Notes: generated from the letters alone by a model not told the origin. DNA of 64,000 bases from Qipengyuania sphaerica (GCF_019711595.1 NZ_JAIGNR010000003.1:124001-188000), one strand, 5' to 3'; numbered from the stretch's first letter, positions 52,820-62,631 are shown. Numbers and translations: made by a program.

Positions 52820-54016
52820 TTATTTCCCCGCGGCCTTCTGGAGCTTGGGTTCGACTTCCTGCCCTTCGCGCAGGAATCCGCCCGCCCGCAGGACGACGCG
52901 TTCGTTGCCGGTCAGGCCTTCGAGAACCGTTAGCCCGCCGTCGCTGATGATGCCCGTCTCGATGTCGCGCCGCGACACCTTGTTGTCGGCTCCGACGATA
53001 TAGACATAGGGCTGTCCGTCATCGTCCATGATGGCGCTCTCGGGCAGGACCGGGGCGACGACGGTGCCGGAGCTGATGGTGGCGGAAGCGAAGCCGCCGG
53101 GACGCAGCGCGGGATCGTAGGACAGGGCGATGCGTGCCGTGCCCTGCCGAGTCTGGTTGTCTATCGTAGGCGCAACCTGCCAGACCTGTCCGGTGAAGCT
53201 CTTGTCCTGGCCGACCGGGATCACTTCGGCGCTCGCGCCTGCCTTCATGCTGGCGAGTTCGGTTTCGCCGAGCTGCGCGAGCATTTCCATCTCGCCGCCC
53301 TTGGCGATCGTGAACAGCGGCATGGATCCGCCGCTCACCGTCTGACCGGGCTCGACATTGCGTTCGAGCACGAGACCTGCCGAAGGCGCGACGATGTTGA
53401 GGCGGGCATTGCGGGCCTGGAGCTCGCGCAGCTGTGCCTGGGCCACGCGAACACGGGCGTTGGCAGCATCGCGGGTCGCAGTGAGGCGGTCCACATCGGC
53501 CTTGGACACGAAGCCGCGTTCGACCAGTTGCAAGGCACGGTCGAGATTGGACTGGGCAAGTTCGGCATCGGCGCGCGCCACCTGGATCTGCGCTGCCGCG
53601 CTCTGAGCCTGCTGGGTCTGGACCGAGCGATCGATTACCGCGAGCACCTGGCCCTGGCGAACCCAGCTGCCAGCATCGACCGGGACCGAGACCACACGTC
53701 CGCCTTCACCGACCACGCCGACAGGCATCGAACGCCGCGCAGCAAGAGTGCCGGTTGCCGTGATTTCACCCTCGACGGTCGTGCGGCCGGGGGCAACGAC
53801 AGTGACGGTCTGCAGCTGTGAAGGCGGCGGTCCGGCTTCTTCCTCGCCGCCCATGAACAGGTAACCTGCGACAATCGCCGCGAGCAGTCCGAGCAGGGCG
53901 ATGACGATGATACGCTTGCGCCGGCTCTTGCGGTACTCTTCGGCAGTTGCTTCGCTGTCGAGCATCACCTCCACCGTTTCGTCCCCGTCCGCCCGAATTT
54001 CCGATTCATACGTCAT
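52820..54016 (-). CDS. RND efflux periplasmic adaptor (membrane fusion protein)
   Basis: 398 aa. Single N-terminal membrane anchor (about 35-52), then lipoyl-like half-motif GTLAARRSMPVGVVGEGGRV, a coiled-coil hairpin (about 125-215, VARADAELAQSNLDRALQLVE), VAPSAGLVLERNVEPGQTV, and the beta-barrel and membrane-proximal parts (TIDNQTRQGTARI). Connects the RND permease to an outer-membrane channel. First gene of the efflux unit. Confidence 0.94.
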   Translation of the reverse strand: MTYESEIRADGDETVEVMLDSEATAEEYRKSRRKRIIVIALLGLLAAIVAGYLFMGGEEEAGPPPSQLQTVTVVAPGRTTVEGEITATGTLAARRSMPVGVVGEGGRVVSVPVDAGSWVRQGQVLAVIDRSVQTQQAQSAAAQIQVARADAELAQSNLDRALQLVERGFVSKADVDRLTATRDAANARVRVAQAQLRELQARNARLNIVAPSAGLVLERNVEPGQTVSGGSMPLFTIAKGGEMEMLAQLGETELASMKAGASAEVIPVGQDKSFTGQVWQVAPTIDNQTRQGTARIALSYDPALRPGGFASATISSGTVVAPVLPESAIMDDDGQPYVYIVGADNKVSRRDIETGIISDGGLTVLEGLTGNERVVLRAGGFLREGQEVEPKLQKAAGK

Positions 54017-54200
54017 GTGCTGGCCCCGTCTGGCAGCGTCTTGCCTTAGGCTGGTGTGTTACTCGCCTAAATCACAATGCGCAAGTCTGCGGCTTTCCTA
54101 GTAGTAGCTGGTTACTGCAGGGGCAATGTTTCGCTCGACGGGAGTGGTATCGAGGCGGACGAATGTCGGGGACCTGTGCCGCCTGTGCACCGGGCGTACG

Positions 54201-54231
54201 AAAAAGGCGGCGAAGCCGAAGCCTCGCCGCC
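54201..54231 (-). terminator. terminator after the YeaQ-type gene
   Basis: 8-bp arms 54231-54224 with 54213-54206 plus inner pairs around TTCG; T5 on the minus strand (54205-54201). Confidence 0.92.
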
Positions 54232-54259
54232 CTCTCGAGTTGGTCAATTCCCCGAAACG

Positions 54260-54526
54260 TTACCGCACGCGGCCACGCTGCACGAGGTTCGCGATACCGA
54301 GCAGCACGATGGCGCCGACGATCGCGATGATGAAGCCGGTCAGGTTGAAGCTCTGGATCGAGCCTTCGATGCCCAGCAGGGCGCCGGCGAGGAAATTGCC
54401 GAGAAGCGCGCCGATGATGCCGACGATGATATTCCAGAAAATGCCCATCGAAGCGTCGCGGTTCATGACGAGGCTTGCGAGCCAGCCGGCGACGCCGCCG
54501 ACGATAATTGCGATAATCCAACCCAT
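54260..54526 (-). CDS. GlsB/YeaQ/YmgE-family small membrane protein
   Basis: 88 aa, three hydrophobic helices. MGWIIAIIVGGVAGWLASLVMN and NIIVGIIGALLGNFLAGALLGIEG are the transglycosylase-associated-protein/YeaQ signature. Start at 54526 with GGAG upstream (CAGGAGAGATCAAC); the in-frame ATG 45 bases earlier lacks one. Relatives are induced in stress or stationary phase; the mechanism is unknown. Own terminator follows. Confidence 0.92.
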   Translation of the reverse strand: MGWIIAIIVGGVAGWLASLVMNRDASMGIFWNIIVGIIGALLGNFLAGALLGIEGSIQSFNLTGFIIAIVGAIVLLGIANLVQRGRVR

Positions 54527-54670
54527 GTTGATCTCTCCTGTTTCACTCCCATCCGACCCTGTGCACCCCAAACGGGCGGCACAAAAGACGGTTCCCCCGG
54601 GTGCAGGGGCAATTACGGAGCGGATTCAGAGAGTTTTGGTTCCCGCGAGACGCGGAAACCGGGTGCCGAA

Positions 54671-54970
54671 TCAATATTTGAACTGGCGCTCGTAGAGGTC
54701 GCGATAGTGCTGGATACGCGTGACGCGCAGGCCCTGCATGCCCGAGCGATCGACCGCGCGCTGCCAGGAAGCGAATTCCTCCAGCGTAAGCGTGTAACGG
54801 TCGAGCACTTCGTCGATCGTCAGCAGGCCGCCATTTACGGCAGCCACGACCTCGGCCTTCCGGCGCACGACCCAACGTTTCGTCGAGGGCGACGGCAAGT
54901 CCTCAAGGGTCAGCGGCTCGCCAAGCGGGCCGATTACCTGTGCAGGGCGGATGTCCTGATTTTCGATCAT
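54671..54970 (-). CDS. sciP: CtrA inhibitor SciP (DUF1153)
   Basis: 99 aa. The core TKRWVVRRKAEVVAAVNGGLL, RYTLTLEEFASWQRAVDRSG, GLRVTRIQ is that of Caulobacter SciP, a helix-turn-helix protein that blocks CtrA-driven transcription during the cell cycle. The upstream 101/97-aa gene stops one base before the start (54971/54970). A 10-bp hairpin without a T-run follows the gene. Confidence 0.94.
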   Translation of the reverse strand: MIENQDIRPAQVIGPLGEPLTLEDLPSPSTKRWVVRRKAEVVAAVNGGLLTIDEVLDRYTLTLEEFASWQRAVDRSGMQGLRVTRIQHYRDLYERQFKY

Positions 54971-55264
54971 CTATTTCTCTCGGTCGCCTTGCACCGCACC
55001 AGTTGCGGCTCGTCCCCGACCTAGCGCCTCGTCTTTGCCATGCGTTAAACCATTGTGGTTAACGGGCCGTTTACTTTCGTCGTCGTTTTCGCGGCGGATT
55101 TCGCCAAAGGCATCGAAGCCGCCGCCCTCTGCCCGCGCCAGCTCCTCGCGCAGTTCGCGAGTCGCCGACAGCTTGGCCACAAGCTCGGTCCAGCGAAACT
55201 GGTGCAAACCCGTGCTTTCGCGCGCCTGCTCCAAGCTCTTCTTGTTGAATTGCCCCTCAAACAT
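54971..55264 (-). CDS. small conserved protein upstream of sciP, unknown function
   Basis: 97 aa from ATG 55264; ATG 55276 is in frame 12 bases earlier but has no ribosome site, whereas GAGGGG stands just before 55264 at short spacing. NKKSLEQARESTGLHQFRWTELVAKLSATRELREELARAE gives a mainly helical protein with a disordered acidic/basic tail. I recall a similar small gene at this place in sphingomonads. It directly abuts sciP. No function known. Confidence 0.75.
   Translation of the reverse strand: MFEGQFNKKSLEQARESTGLHQFRWTELVAKLSATRELREELARAEGGGFDAFGEIRRENDDESKRPVNHNGLTHGKDEALGRGRAATGAVQGDREK
55044..55063. repeat. GTTAA-type inverted repeat in the sciP upstream gene
   Basis: GTTAA 55044-55048 and TTAAC 55059-55063 with CCA and TGG inside; TTAA half-sites are 10 bases apart, not the 7 of the CtrA consensus. 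It lies about 75-93 bases upstream of sciP, within coding sequence. Confidence 0.4.
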
Positions 55265-55369
55265 TCCTCCCCTCATAAGGGCGTATGGTAAAGAGGATGT
55301 GAATCATGTTTTCCGGCGGAAATCGGTAAATGCTGGAGGATGGCGGCAAGGAAGTGTAAGGGGCGCGCC

Positions 55370-56512
55370 ATGCCCGAATCCCGTCTCCTCGACCCGGCGA
55401 GCGCCGCCGGACTGTTCGACCTTGGCAAGCCCGCGTCGCAGGCCCGCATCGTGGTAGCGATGTCGGGCGGCGTGGATTCGTCGGTAGTGGCTGCCCTCGC
55501 CGCGAAAAGCGGGGCCGAGGTTATCGGCATCACGCTGCAGCTCTACGATTACGGCGCCGCCACCGGCCGCAAGGGTGCCTGCTGCGCCGGCGACGATATC
55601 GCCGATGCGCGCGCTGTGGCCGACCGGCTTGGTATCGCGCATTATGTCTCCGACCACGAAAGCGCGTTCCGCGAAGAGGTAGTCGAGACTTTCGCCGACG
55701 AATATCTGTCCGGGCGCACGCCTGTCCCCTGCATCCGCTGTAACATGGGCCCGAAGTTCACCGACCTCTTCGCCATGGCGCGCGAGCTTGGGGCGGATTG
55801 CCTTGCCACCGGTCACTACGTCCAGCGCGTGATGGGTCCGGCAGGCCCCGAACTGCACCGCGCGACCGATCCCGCGCGCGACCAGTCCTATTTCCTCTAC
55901 GCCACCACCGAAGCGCAGCTCGATTACCTGCGTTTCCCATTGGGGGGCCTGCCCAAGAGCGAAGTGCGAGAGCTGGCCGAAGCCGCCGGCCTGCGCAATG
56001 CCGCCAAGCCCGACAGCCAGGACATCTGCTTCGTGCCCGACGGCGATTATGCCAAGATCGTCAAGAAGATGCGTCCCGAAGGCGCCCGGGCCGGTGCGAT
56101 CGTCCATGCTTCGACAGGTGAGGAGCTCGGCAAGCACAAGGGCGTGATCCACTACACCGTCGGCCAGCGCCGCGGATTGGAGATCGGCGGCCAGCCCGAA
56201 CCGCTCTACGTCGTGGGCATCGATGCCGAAAATGCGCAGGTGAAGGTCGGGCCCAAGCGCCTGCTCGCAGTGACCGAAGCGCACCTGATCGAGACCAACC
56301 GGATAGGCCCGCTGCCCGATGTACCGCTGACCGCAAAGGTGCGCAGTCTCGCCAAGCCGGTCCCGATCGCTCTCGAAGGTCCGCTCGGCGACAATTCCCC
56401 CGCCACGATCCGTTTCGAAACGCCCGAATTCGGCGTCGCGCCGGGCCAGGCGGCAGTCATTTATGCCGGGGAGCGCGTTGTCGGCGGTGGATGGATCGAC
56501 TCCACTACGTAA
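55370..56512 (+). CDS. mnmA: tRNA 2-thiouridylase MnmA
   Basis: 380 aa. PP-loop SGGVDSS (32-38), [10 protein letters not shown], the catalytic-cysteine area [18 protein letters not shown], and the second cysteine in [12 protein letters not shown]. Thiolates U34 of tRNA-Glu, -Gln and -Lys. Start at 55370 rather than 30 bases up, because an AAGGGG precedes it and relatives start near here. Divergent from the sciP pair across 105 bases. Confidence 0.96.
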   Translation: MPESRLLDPASAAGLFDLGKPASQARIVVAMSGGVDSSVVAALAAKSGAEVIGITLQLYDYGAATGRKGACCAGDDIADARAVADRLGIAHYVSDHESAFREEVVETFADEYLSGRTPVPCIRCNMGPKFTDLFAMARELGADCLATGHYVQRVMGPAGPELHRATDPARDQSYFLYATTEAQLDYLRFPLGGLPKSEVRELAEAAGLRNAAKPDSQDICFVPDGDYAKIVKKMRPEGARAGAIVHASTGEELGKHKGVIHYTVGQRRGLEIGGQPEPLYVVGIDAENAQVKVGPKRLLAVTEAHLIETNRIGPLPDVPLTAKVRSLAKPVPIALEGPLGDNSPATIRFETPEFGVAPGQAAVIYAGERVVGGGWIDSTT

Positions 56513-56573
56513 GGCGCGCTTGCCTAAGGCCCGTTTACCTTACTAGTGATGCGGGAAACAGGAGATAGAATCT

Positions 56574-57626
56574 TTGGGCGCGAAACGGGCTTTGATTACC
56601 GGGGTAACGGGACAGGACGGGTCCTATCTCGCGCGGTTGCTGCTGGAGAAGGGCTACGAAGTCCATGGCCTCAAGCGCCGTTCGTCATCCTTCAACACCG
56701 GCCGGATCGAGGACATTTACGAGGACCCGCATGTGCAATCGCAGCACATGTTCCTCCATTTCGGCGACGTGACCGACGCAACCAACGTCATCCGCGTGGT
56801 GCAGGAAGTCCAGCCGCACGAGATCTACAATCTCGCCGCGCAGAGCCATGTGCAGGTGAGCTTCGAGACCCCCGAATACACCGCCAATGCCGACGCACTG
56901 GGCGCACTTCGCCTGCTCGAGGCAATGCGCATCCTGAAGCTCGAAGGCCACACGCGTTATTTCCAGGCATCTACCAGCGAAATGTTCGGCATGGTGCAGG
57001 AAACTCCGCAGACCGAAAAGACGCCCTTCTACCCCCGCAGCCCCTATGCAGTGGCCAAGCTCTATGCGCACTGGATCACGGTGAACTACCGCGAGGCGTA
57101 CAACATGCACGCCAATTGCGGGATCATGTTCAACCATGAAAGCCCGGTCCGCGGCGAAACTTTCGTGACGCGCAAGATCACGCGTGCGGCGGCGCAGATC
57201 CATCTCGGGATGGAAGACAAGCTCTACCTCGGCAATCTCGATGCCGAGCGCGACTGGGGCCATGCGCGCGAATATGCGCGCGGAATGTGGATGATGCTGC
57301 AGCAGGACGTGCCCGACGATTACGTGCTCGCCACGGGCGTCACGATCAGCGTGCGCGAGTTCACGCAGTGGGTTTTCAAACATGCCGGTTTCGAACTCGA
57401 ATGGCGCGGCGAAGGCGAGGACGAGAAAGGTTACGACAAGGCCACCGGTCGCTGCCTCGTCGAGATCGACCCGCGCTATTTCCGCCCGACCGAGGTCGAT
57501 TACCTGCTCGGCGATGCGTCGAAGGCGAAAAAGAAGCTCGGCTGGGAGGCGGAAACGCCGGTCCGCGAGCTGGCGCGCGAGATGTACGAGAGCGATCTCG
57601 CCAAGTTCCGCGCCCGCAAGAAGTGA
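56574..57626 (+). CDS. gmd: GDP-mannose 4,6-dehydratase
   Basis: 350 aa short-chain dehydrogenase. [15 protein letters not shown] (9-24), [26 protein letters not shown], catalytic E136 in TSEMFG, Y158/K162 in [26 protein letters not shown]. Forms GDP-4-keto-6-deoxymannose. TTG 56574 is the only start giving this N-terminus, with GGAG about 8-9 bases upstream. Overlaps fcl by 4 bases. Confidence 0.96.
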   Translation: MGAKRALITGVTGQDGSYLARLLLEKGYEVHGLKRRSSSFNTGRIEDIYEDPHVQSQHMFLHFGDVTDATNVIRVVQEVQPHEIYNLAAQSHVQVSFETPEYTANADALGALRLLEAMRILKLEGHTRYFQASTSEMFGMVQETPQTEKTPFYPRSPYAVAKLYAHWITVNYREAYNMHANCGIMFNHESPVRGETFVTRKITRAAAQIHLGMEDKLYLGNLDAERDWGHAREYARGMWMMLQQDVPDDYVLATGVTISVREFTQWVFKHAGFELEWRGEGEDEKGYDKATGRCLVEIDPRYFRPTEVDYLLGDASKAKKKLGWEAETPVRELAREMYESDLAKFRARKK

Positions 57627-58558
57627 GTGCCTATGAGCTAACCGGCAAGCGCATCTATGTCGCGGGGCAGCGCGGCATGGTGGGCAAGGCGCTGGTCCGG
57701 CGGCTGGGGCGCGAAGACTGTGAAATCCTCACCGCCGATCGCTCGGTCGATCTGCGCGACCAGGGCGCGGTGCGCGAATGGTTTGCCGGACATCAGCCTG
57801 ACGCCGTCCTGCTGGCAGCGGCGCGCGTTGGCGGGATCATGGCCAATGCGGAGCGTCCGGGCGAGTTTCTTTACGACAATCTCGCCATCGCCACGACGGT
57901 GATCCAAGCGGCGCGCCAGCACGGGGTCGGCAAGCTCCTGTTCTTGGGCTCGTCCTGCATATATCCCAAGTTTGCCGAGCAGCCGATTACCGAAGACGCC
58001 TTGCTGACCGGCGCGCTCGAGCCGACCAACGAGGCCTATGCCATCGCCAAGATCGCCGGTCTCAAGCTCGCGAGCGCCTACCGCAGGCAATATGGCTGCG
58101 ATTACATCTCGGCCATGCCGACCAACCTTTATGGCCCGGGCGACAATTACGATCCGGAAGGCAGCCATGTCATTCCCGGCATGATCCGGCGCTTCCACGA
58201 GGCGAAGCTGGCGGGCAAGGACGCGGTGGAGATCTGGGGCAGCGGCACGCCGAAGCGCGAATTCCTCCATGTCGACGACCTCGCCGATGCCTGCGTGTTC
58301 CTGCTCCAGAACTACTCGGACGAGAGCCACGTCAACGTCGGCTTCGGCGAGGACATCGCGATCATCGACCTTGCGCATCTCGTCGCGCGGGTGGTCGGCT
58401 TCGAGGGCCGGATCGAATGCGACACTTCCAAGCCCGACGGGACGCCGCGCAAGCTGATGGATTCATCGCGCCTGTCGGCGATGGGCTGGAAGCCGTCGAT
58501 CGGTTTGGAAGAGGGACTGCGCAAAGCCTATCGCGCCTTCCTCGAAGAAGCGGCCTAG
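57623..58558 (+). CDS. fcl: GDP-L-fucose synthase
   Basis: 311 aa epimerase-reductase, completing GDP-L-fucose from the Gmd product. [14 protein letters not shown] (15-28), SSCIYPKFA, the active YAIAKIAG and [14 protein letters not shown] 57623 overlaps the gmd stop (GTGA); later ATGs would lose the Rossmann motif. No glycosyltransferase or O-antigen gene is next to the pair. It meets the following minus-strand gene with a 4-base overlap. Confidence 0.96.
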   Translation: MSAYELTGKRIYVAGQRGMVGKALVRRLGREDCEILTADRSVDLRDQGAVREWFAGHQPDAVLLAAARVGGIMANAERPGEFLYDNLAIATTVIQAARQHGVGKLLFLGSSCIYPKFAEQPITEDALLTGALEPTNEAYAIAKIAGLKLASAYRRQYGCDYISAMPTNLYGPGDNYDPEGSHVIPGMIRRFHEAKLAGKDAVEIWGSGTPKREFLHVDDLADACVFLLQNYSDESHVNVGFGEDIAIIDLAHLVARVVGFEGRIECDTSKPDGTPRKLMDSSRLSAMGWKPSIGLEEGLRKAYRAFLEEAA

Positions 58559-58896
58559 CCGTATTCCCACTTTTTCAGCACGCAGCCGTAGCCCTCGCGA
58601 TAACGCGCCGTATCCGACGCGATGAAGGGGATAGAGGCAGTGACACTCCTGGCCTGGTCGTCGTCGCTGAACGACACCAGCTCCATGCCTTCGAGCTTGT
58701 CCTTCGCACAATCCTCGAGGCTGCGTCCGGCTACATAGCGGCACGAGCAGGCCACCCGTGCGCCATAGGCCGTAGCTGCCTCCCCCGTACGTCTCAGCCC
58801 CTCGCCATAGGCCAGCCATGCCGCTGCGAGACCGGCGAGGGCCAGCACGGCGAGCCACAGCCACCAGCTGGTGAAGAGAGAGCGTTTTTTCGCCAT
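58555..58896 (-). CDS. membrane-anchored cysteine-containing protein, unknown function
   Basis: 113 aa. One membrane helix (about 10-30), then a periplasmic-side domain with four cysteines (C50, C52, C63, C105) in [19 protein letters not shown] and [12 protein letters not shown]. The conserved-looking spacing suggests disulfides or a metal site. I have seen similar proteins next to beta-lactamase-like hydrolases in sphingomonads, but cannot give a function. Divergent start 35 bases from the lipoprotein serine hydrolase. Confidence 0.8.
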   Translation of the reverse strand: MAKKRSLFTSWWLWLAVLALAGLAAAWLAYGEGLRRTGEAATAYGARVACSCRYVAGRSLEDCAKDKLEGMELVSFSDDDQARSVTASIPFIASDTARYREGYGCVLKKWEYG

Positions 58897-58931
58897 TGCG
58901 CGACCTGAATCCTCATGCGAGTGACACGGTG

Positions 58932-60065
58932 ATGTTTCACCGGTCGCACTCCCTTATCGCCCTTGCCCTCGCAACGACAAGCCTTGTCTCATGCGGCTCG
59001 CCCGGTCCTGCCGAAGAGCCGCCGCTGAGCGAGGAAGCGCTCGCATCGGTGACCAGCGATGCGGGCGCGCCGAGCAAGGCGCTGGCGCGCGAAGTGGACG
59101 ATCTGTTCCGCATGGAAGGGCTTGGCGAGACGCGCGCGCTGATCGTGATGAAGGACGGCAAGATCGCCGCAGAGCGCTATGCCGAAGGCTACGACAAGGA
59201 CACGCGCCTCATCAGCTGGTCGATGGCCAAGACGGTCACCGCGATCATGATCGGCCAGCTTGTCGGCGACGGCCTCCTCCGGCTCGACCAGCCTGCCCCC
59301 GTCCCGCGCTGGCAGCGCAGCGGCGACCCGCGCGCCGACATTACCCTGCGACACCTCCTGCAGATGCGCTCCGGTCTCGAGCATACCGAGATGGTCGATC
59401 CGCTGCCCGACGCGGATATGACGCGCATGCTCTTCCTCGACGGGCGCGACGACATGGCGGATTATGCCACCGCCAAGCCGCCCGAGGCCGAGGCCGGCGA
59501 GAAGTTCGTCTACTCCTCCGCCACCACCGTCATCCTCGCCGATATCGCCGCGCGCGTGCTTGCCGACAGCGACCAGCCCGAGGCGCGCCGCCGCGCGGTT
59601 TCGGACTATCTCCACGCCCGCCTTTTCGATCCGCTGGGCGCCACCTCGATGGTCCCCGAATTCGACCGCGCGGGCACACTGATCGGCGGCAGCCTGATGC
59701 ATGCCACGGCGCGCGACTGGGCGAAGCTGGGCGAGCTGCTGCGCAACAAGGGCTCGTACCGCGGCGAACAGCTGGTGCCGCGCAGCTGGGTGGCCGAGAT
59801 GGTCAAGCCCAGCCCCAAATCCCCGCAATACGGGCTCCAGACCTGGCTCAACCGGCCGACCGGGGAAGCCGAGCACCCGCTCTTCCCGGACCGCGCTCCG
59901 CATTCGGCCTTCTCGATGATCGGGCACATGGGGCAGTATGTCTTCGTCTCGCCCGAACAGGGGCTCACGATTGTCCGCCTCGGCCATTCGAACCGCGAGG
60001 AGCGGATCGCCATGCTCCAGCAATTGGCCGATGTGGTCGAGCTTTACCCGTCCGAGGGCAGGTAG
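58932..60065 (+). CDS. serine hydrolase lipoprotein (class C beta-lactamase fold)
   Basis: 377 aa. Lipobox LVSC with Cys21; ATG 58932 chosen (GTG 58929 also possible). Active-site SMAK (S97-K100), a YSSA element in the place of the YxN motif, and GHMG near the C-terminus for the KTG-like triad; fold as in 6-aminohexanoate-dimer hydrolase and esterase EstB-like proteins. Physiological substrate unknown; resistance to beta-lactams is not implied. Its end overlaps the PhzF-like gene by 22 bases on the other strand. Confidence 0.9.
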   Translation: MFHRSHSLIALALATTSLVSCGSPGPAEEPPLSEEALASVTSDAGAPSKALAREVDDLFRMEGLGETRALIVMKDGKIAAERYAEGYDKDTRLISWSMAKTVTAIMIGQLVGDGLLRLDQPAPVPRWQRSGDPRADITLRHLLQMRSGLEHTEMVDPLPDADMTRMLFLDGRDDMADYATAKPPEAEAGEKFVYSSATTVILADIAARVLADSDQPEARRRAVSDYLHARLFDPLGATSMVPEFDRAGTLIGGSLMHATARDWAKLGELLRNKGSYRGEQLVPRSWVAEMVKPSPKSPQYGLQTWLNRPTGEAEHPLFPDRAPHSAFSMIGHMGQYVFVSPEQGLTIVRLGHSNREERIAMLQQLADVVELYPSEGR

Positions 60066-60850
60066 AAGCTCCCTTCGATCACGGTCACGCACTGGCCGCC
60101 GAGGATCGCCTTGTCGCCATCGCGGCGGCATTGCGCATAGCCCCCCCGCTGCGAAGCCTGGTAGGCGCTGAAGCTTTCGCGCCCCAGTTTTTCGGTCCAG
60201 AAGTGGGTGAGGCAGGCATGGGCAGAGCCGGTGAAACTGTCCTCGTCCACCCCGCCACCGGGCACGAAGACGCGGCTGATCACATCGGTATCCTTGCCGT
60301 AGGCGGTGCAAATGAACTGATCGTTCCCGAGCGCCCTGAGGCCCCTCAAGTCAGGATCGAGGTCGAGCACCTCGTCTGCCGTGCCGAAATAGTAGATTCC
60401 GTAGCGATCCGGGCTCAGCCAGACTTCCTTCGGCTTTCCGCCCAGCAGAGCCACCGCTTCATCCCATGCGTCGGGTGCGGTCTCGATCAGCGGCAGGGCA
60501 AGCTCGTATCCCGCTTCGCTGCGGCGCACTTCCAGTATGCCTGCGTTGCGCGTGCGGAACGTCACCGCATCGCCGCCATCGCGCTCCAGGATGACATGCC
60601 CGCTCGCCAGCGTGGCATGGCCGCACAGGCGCACTTCCTCGGCAGGCGTGAACCAGCGCAATTCCCAGTCGGCCTCGCCGCTCTCGTCCTTGATCAGATA
60701 GGCCGTCTCGGCAAACTTGTTCTCTTCCGCGATCGCCAGCAGCGTTTCATCAGGGAGCCAGCTGTCGAGCGGCATCACCGCCGCCTGGTTGCCGGTGAAG
60801 GGCCGCGCGGCGAAGGCATCGACATGGGTATAGGGCAGCTTCAAACTCAC
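60044..60850 (-). CDS. PhzF-family isomerase-like protein
   Basis: 268 aa, two alike halves (diaminopimelate-epimerase-like fold). DAFAARPFTGNQAAVM (11-26), catalytic-type E48 in ENKFAETAYL, LCGHATLA, and DEDSFTGSAHACL. Only some relatives take part in phenazine synthesis; no phenazine genes are here, so it is a general PhzF-like isomerase of unknown substrate. GTG start at 60850 overlaps the CDF gene stop by 4 bases (GTGA). Confidence 0.9.
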   Translation of the reverse strand: MSLKLPYTHVDAFAARPFTGNQAAVMPLDSWLPDETLLAIAEENKFAETAYLIKDESGEADWELRWFTPAEEVRLCGHATLASGHVILERDGGDAVTFRTRNAGILEVRRSEAGYELALPLIETAPDAWDEAVALLGGKPKEVWLSPDRYGIYYFGTADEVLDLDPDLRGLRALGNDQFICTAYGKDTDVISRVFVPGGGVDEDSFTGSAHACLTHFWTEKLGRESFSAYQASQRGGYAQCRRDGDKAILGGQCVTVIEGSFYLPSDG

Positions 60851-61788
60851 TTGTCGCCCTCCAGCTTGGCGAACTCGTCTTCCTCGACCAGCGGATTGTC
60901 GGGCTCGTCCACATGGCCTTCGGGATCGATATGGATGAGTAGCTCCATCCCCGGGAAGCGGCGACACAGGTCTTCTTCCACGCGTTCAATGATATCGTGC
61001 GCTTCCTCGACGGTCATTTCGCCGGGCAGATCGACATGGAACTGGACGAAATCGCGATTGCCCGCAGTGCGCGTGCGCAAATCGTGCAGATTCGAAAGTT
61101 CCGGATGGTTTGCGGCCGCCTCGACGAAAGCGAGCCGTTTTTCCTCGGGCCATTCACGGTCCATCAAATCGTCCACCGCTTCGCGCGCGGCGTTAAATGC
61201 GCCCCAGCCGAGCCATGCGGCGATGGCGAGACCGAACAGCGGGTCGGCCTTTCCGAAGCCCAGAAACTGGTCGAGTACCAATGCCGCAATCACCGCGAGG
61301 TTGAGCAACAGGTCCGACTTGTAGTGCAAATGGTCGGTCTGGATCGCGAGGCTGCGCGTCCGGTTCATCACGTAACGCTGCCAGCCAAGCAGCGCGAAGG
61401 TCAGGGCGATGGCAATCAGCGAGACCGCAATGCCCTCCTGGGCCGCCGAAGTCTGCCCGCCTTCGGCAAGCTGGCTGATCGCGCGCACCGCGATGCCGAA
61501 GGCCGATAGCGCGATCAGCATGACCTGGAAGATCGCCGCCAGCGCCTCTGCCTTGCCGTGGCCGAAGCGGTGGTCCTCGTCCGCCGGCATGGAGGCGATC
61601 CATACGCCGGTCAGCGTGGCGATGCTGGCGATGAGGTCGAGCGCGCTATCGGCAAGGCTGCCAAGCATGGCGGTCGAACCGGTCTTCCAGCTCGCCCAGC
61701 TCTTCAGCGCAACGAGGATGACCGCGACCGTGATCGAGGCCATGGCCGCCGAACGGGCGAGCCAATCGCGGTTATCGGTCACGGCCAA
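60847..61788 (-). CDS. cation diffusion facilitator family transporter
   Basis: 313 aa. About six membrane segments in 10-195, then a cytosolic metal-binding domain (FVEAAANHPELSNLHDLRTRTAG, HDIIERVEEDL). Metal-site motifs D47xxxD51 in SLADSALDL and H155xxxD159 in HYKSD, plus HRFGHGKAEAL (73-83), fit Zn/Fe/Mn CDF transporters such as FieF. The ion is not determinable. Upstream of and coupled to the PhzF-like gene, 4 bases after pdxH. Confidence 0.92.
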   Translation of the reverse strand: MAVTDNRDWLARSAAMASITVAVILVALKSWASWKTGSTAMLGSLADSALDLIASIATLTGVWIASMPADEDHRFGHGKAEALAAIFQVMLIALSAFGIAVRAISQLAEGGQTSAAQEGIAVSLIAIALTFALLGWQRYVMNRTRSLAIQTDHLHYKSDLLLNLAVIAALVLDQFLGFGKADPLFGLAIAAWLGWGAFNAAREAVDDLMDREWPEEKRLAFVEAAANHPELSNLHDLRTRTAGNRDFVQFHVDLPGEMTVEEAHDIIERVEEDLCRRFPGMELLIHIDPEGHVDEPDNPLVEEDEFAKLEGDK

Positions 61789-61792
61789 ACCT

Positions 61793-62425
61793 TCACGGAT
61801 AGAGCAACGTGTTCGACCACGCCTCCTTCGGGCCGGAGCGCGTGAACTGGCGCCGGTCGTGCAGGCGGAACTCGCGGTCGCGCCAGAACTCGATCGTGTG
61901 CGGGGTCAGCAGGAAGCCGGTCCAGTGCGGCGGGCGCGGGATGTCGCCTTCGGGAAAACGCTCGTCCAGAGCCGCCACGCGGTCGAGATAGACCTGCCGG
62001 TCGGGAAGGGGCCGGGATTGGTCGCTTGCTGCCGAACCGATCTGCGAATTGCGATTGCGCGAGTGGAAGTAACTGTCGGCCTGGTCGGACGAAACCTCTT
62101 CCAGTGTCCCCTCGATCCGTATCTGGCGGCGCAGGCTCTTCCAGTGGAACAGCAGCGAGGCCTGCATGTTGGCGCGGATTTCCTCGCCCTTGCGGCTCTG
62201 GGCATTGGTATAGAAGACAAAGCCACCGCCCTCGCCCCATTGCGAACCGTGCCCCTTCAGAAGCACCATGCGAACCGAGGGCCGCCCGTCAGGCGTCGCC
62301 GTCGCCAGCGCCATGGCATTGGGGTCATTGGGTTCGGCATCCTTCGCCTCTGCGAACCACGTTTCGAAAAGCGTGAAGGGGTCGGTGACCGGAATTGCAC
62401 TTTGCGCCTGGCTCGCATCTGTCAC
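61793..62425 (-). CDS. pdxH: pyridoxamine 5'-phosphate oxidase
   Basis: 210 aa FMN enzyme oxidising PNP or PMP to PLP. DPNAMALATATPDGRPSVRMVLLKG, NAQSRKGEEIRANMQASLLFHWK, QADSYFHSRNRNSQIG and the ending REFRLHDRRQF...LLYP are typical. First gene of a pdxH-CDF-PhzF run; a 206-base divergent region separates it from the dnaJ-like gene. Confidence 0.96.
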   Translation of the reverse strand: MTDASQAQSAIPVTDPFTLFETWFAEAKDAEPNDPNAMALATATPDGRPSVRMVLLKGHGSQWGEGGGFVFYTNAQSRKGEEIRANMQASLLFHWKSLRRQIRIEGTLEEVSSDQADSYFHSRNRNSQIGSAASDQSRPLPDRQVYLDRVAALDERFPEGDIPRPPHWTGFLLTPHTIEFWRDREFRLHDRRQFTRSGPKEAWSNTLLYP

Positions 62426-62631
62426 GGAAAGGCACTCCTACAGCTTGGAACACGTGGGACACGGTCCAGAAAGAAAAAACCCTGCCCGCGCAGTTCGCCC
62501 GCAAAGACCGGAACTTCCGCGTGTTTCGAGGGATTGAGGCTGCACATGACCTGTCCCCTAACGATACGCGCGATTGTAGGAAAGCCTGCACGCTTGCACG
62601 TTTCCAGTGTTGCACCTAGCTAATACGCCCA

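Noticed and set aside
55044-55063. Canonical CtrA box
   Set aside because: The two TTAA half-sites are 10 bases apart, whereas the consensus needs 7; kept only as an inverted repeat.
58932-60065. Beta-lactam resistance gene
   Set aside because: Motifs fit the wider serine hydrolase/esterase group (SMAK, YSSA instead of YxN, no clear KTG), so a lactamase claim is unsupported.
60044-60850. Phenazine biosynthesis function
   Set aside because: Only the PhzF-like isomerase fold is present and no other phenazine gene is nearby; relatives are widespread in organisms that make no phenazines.
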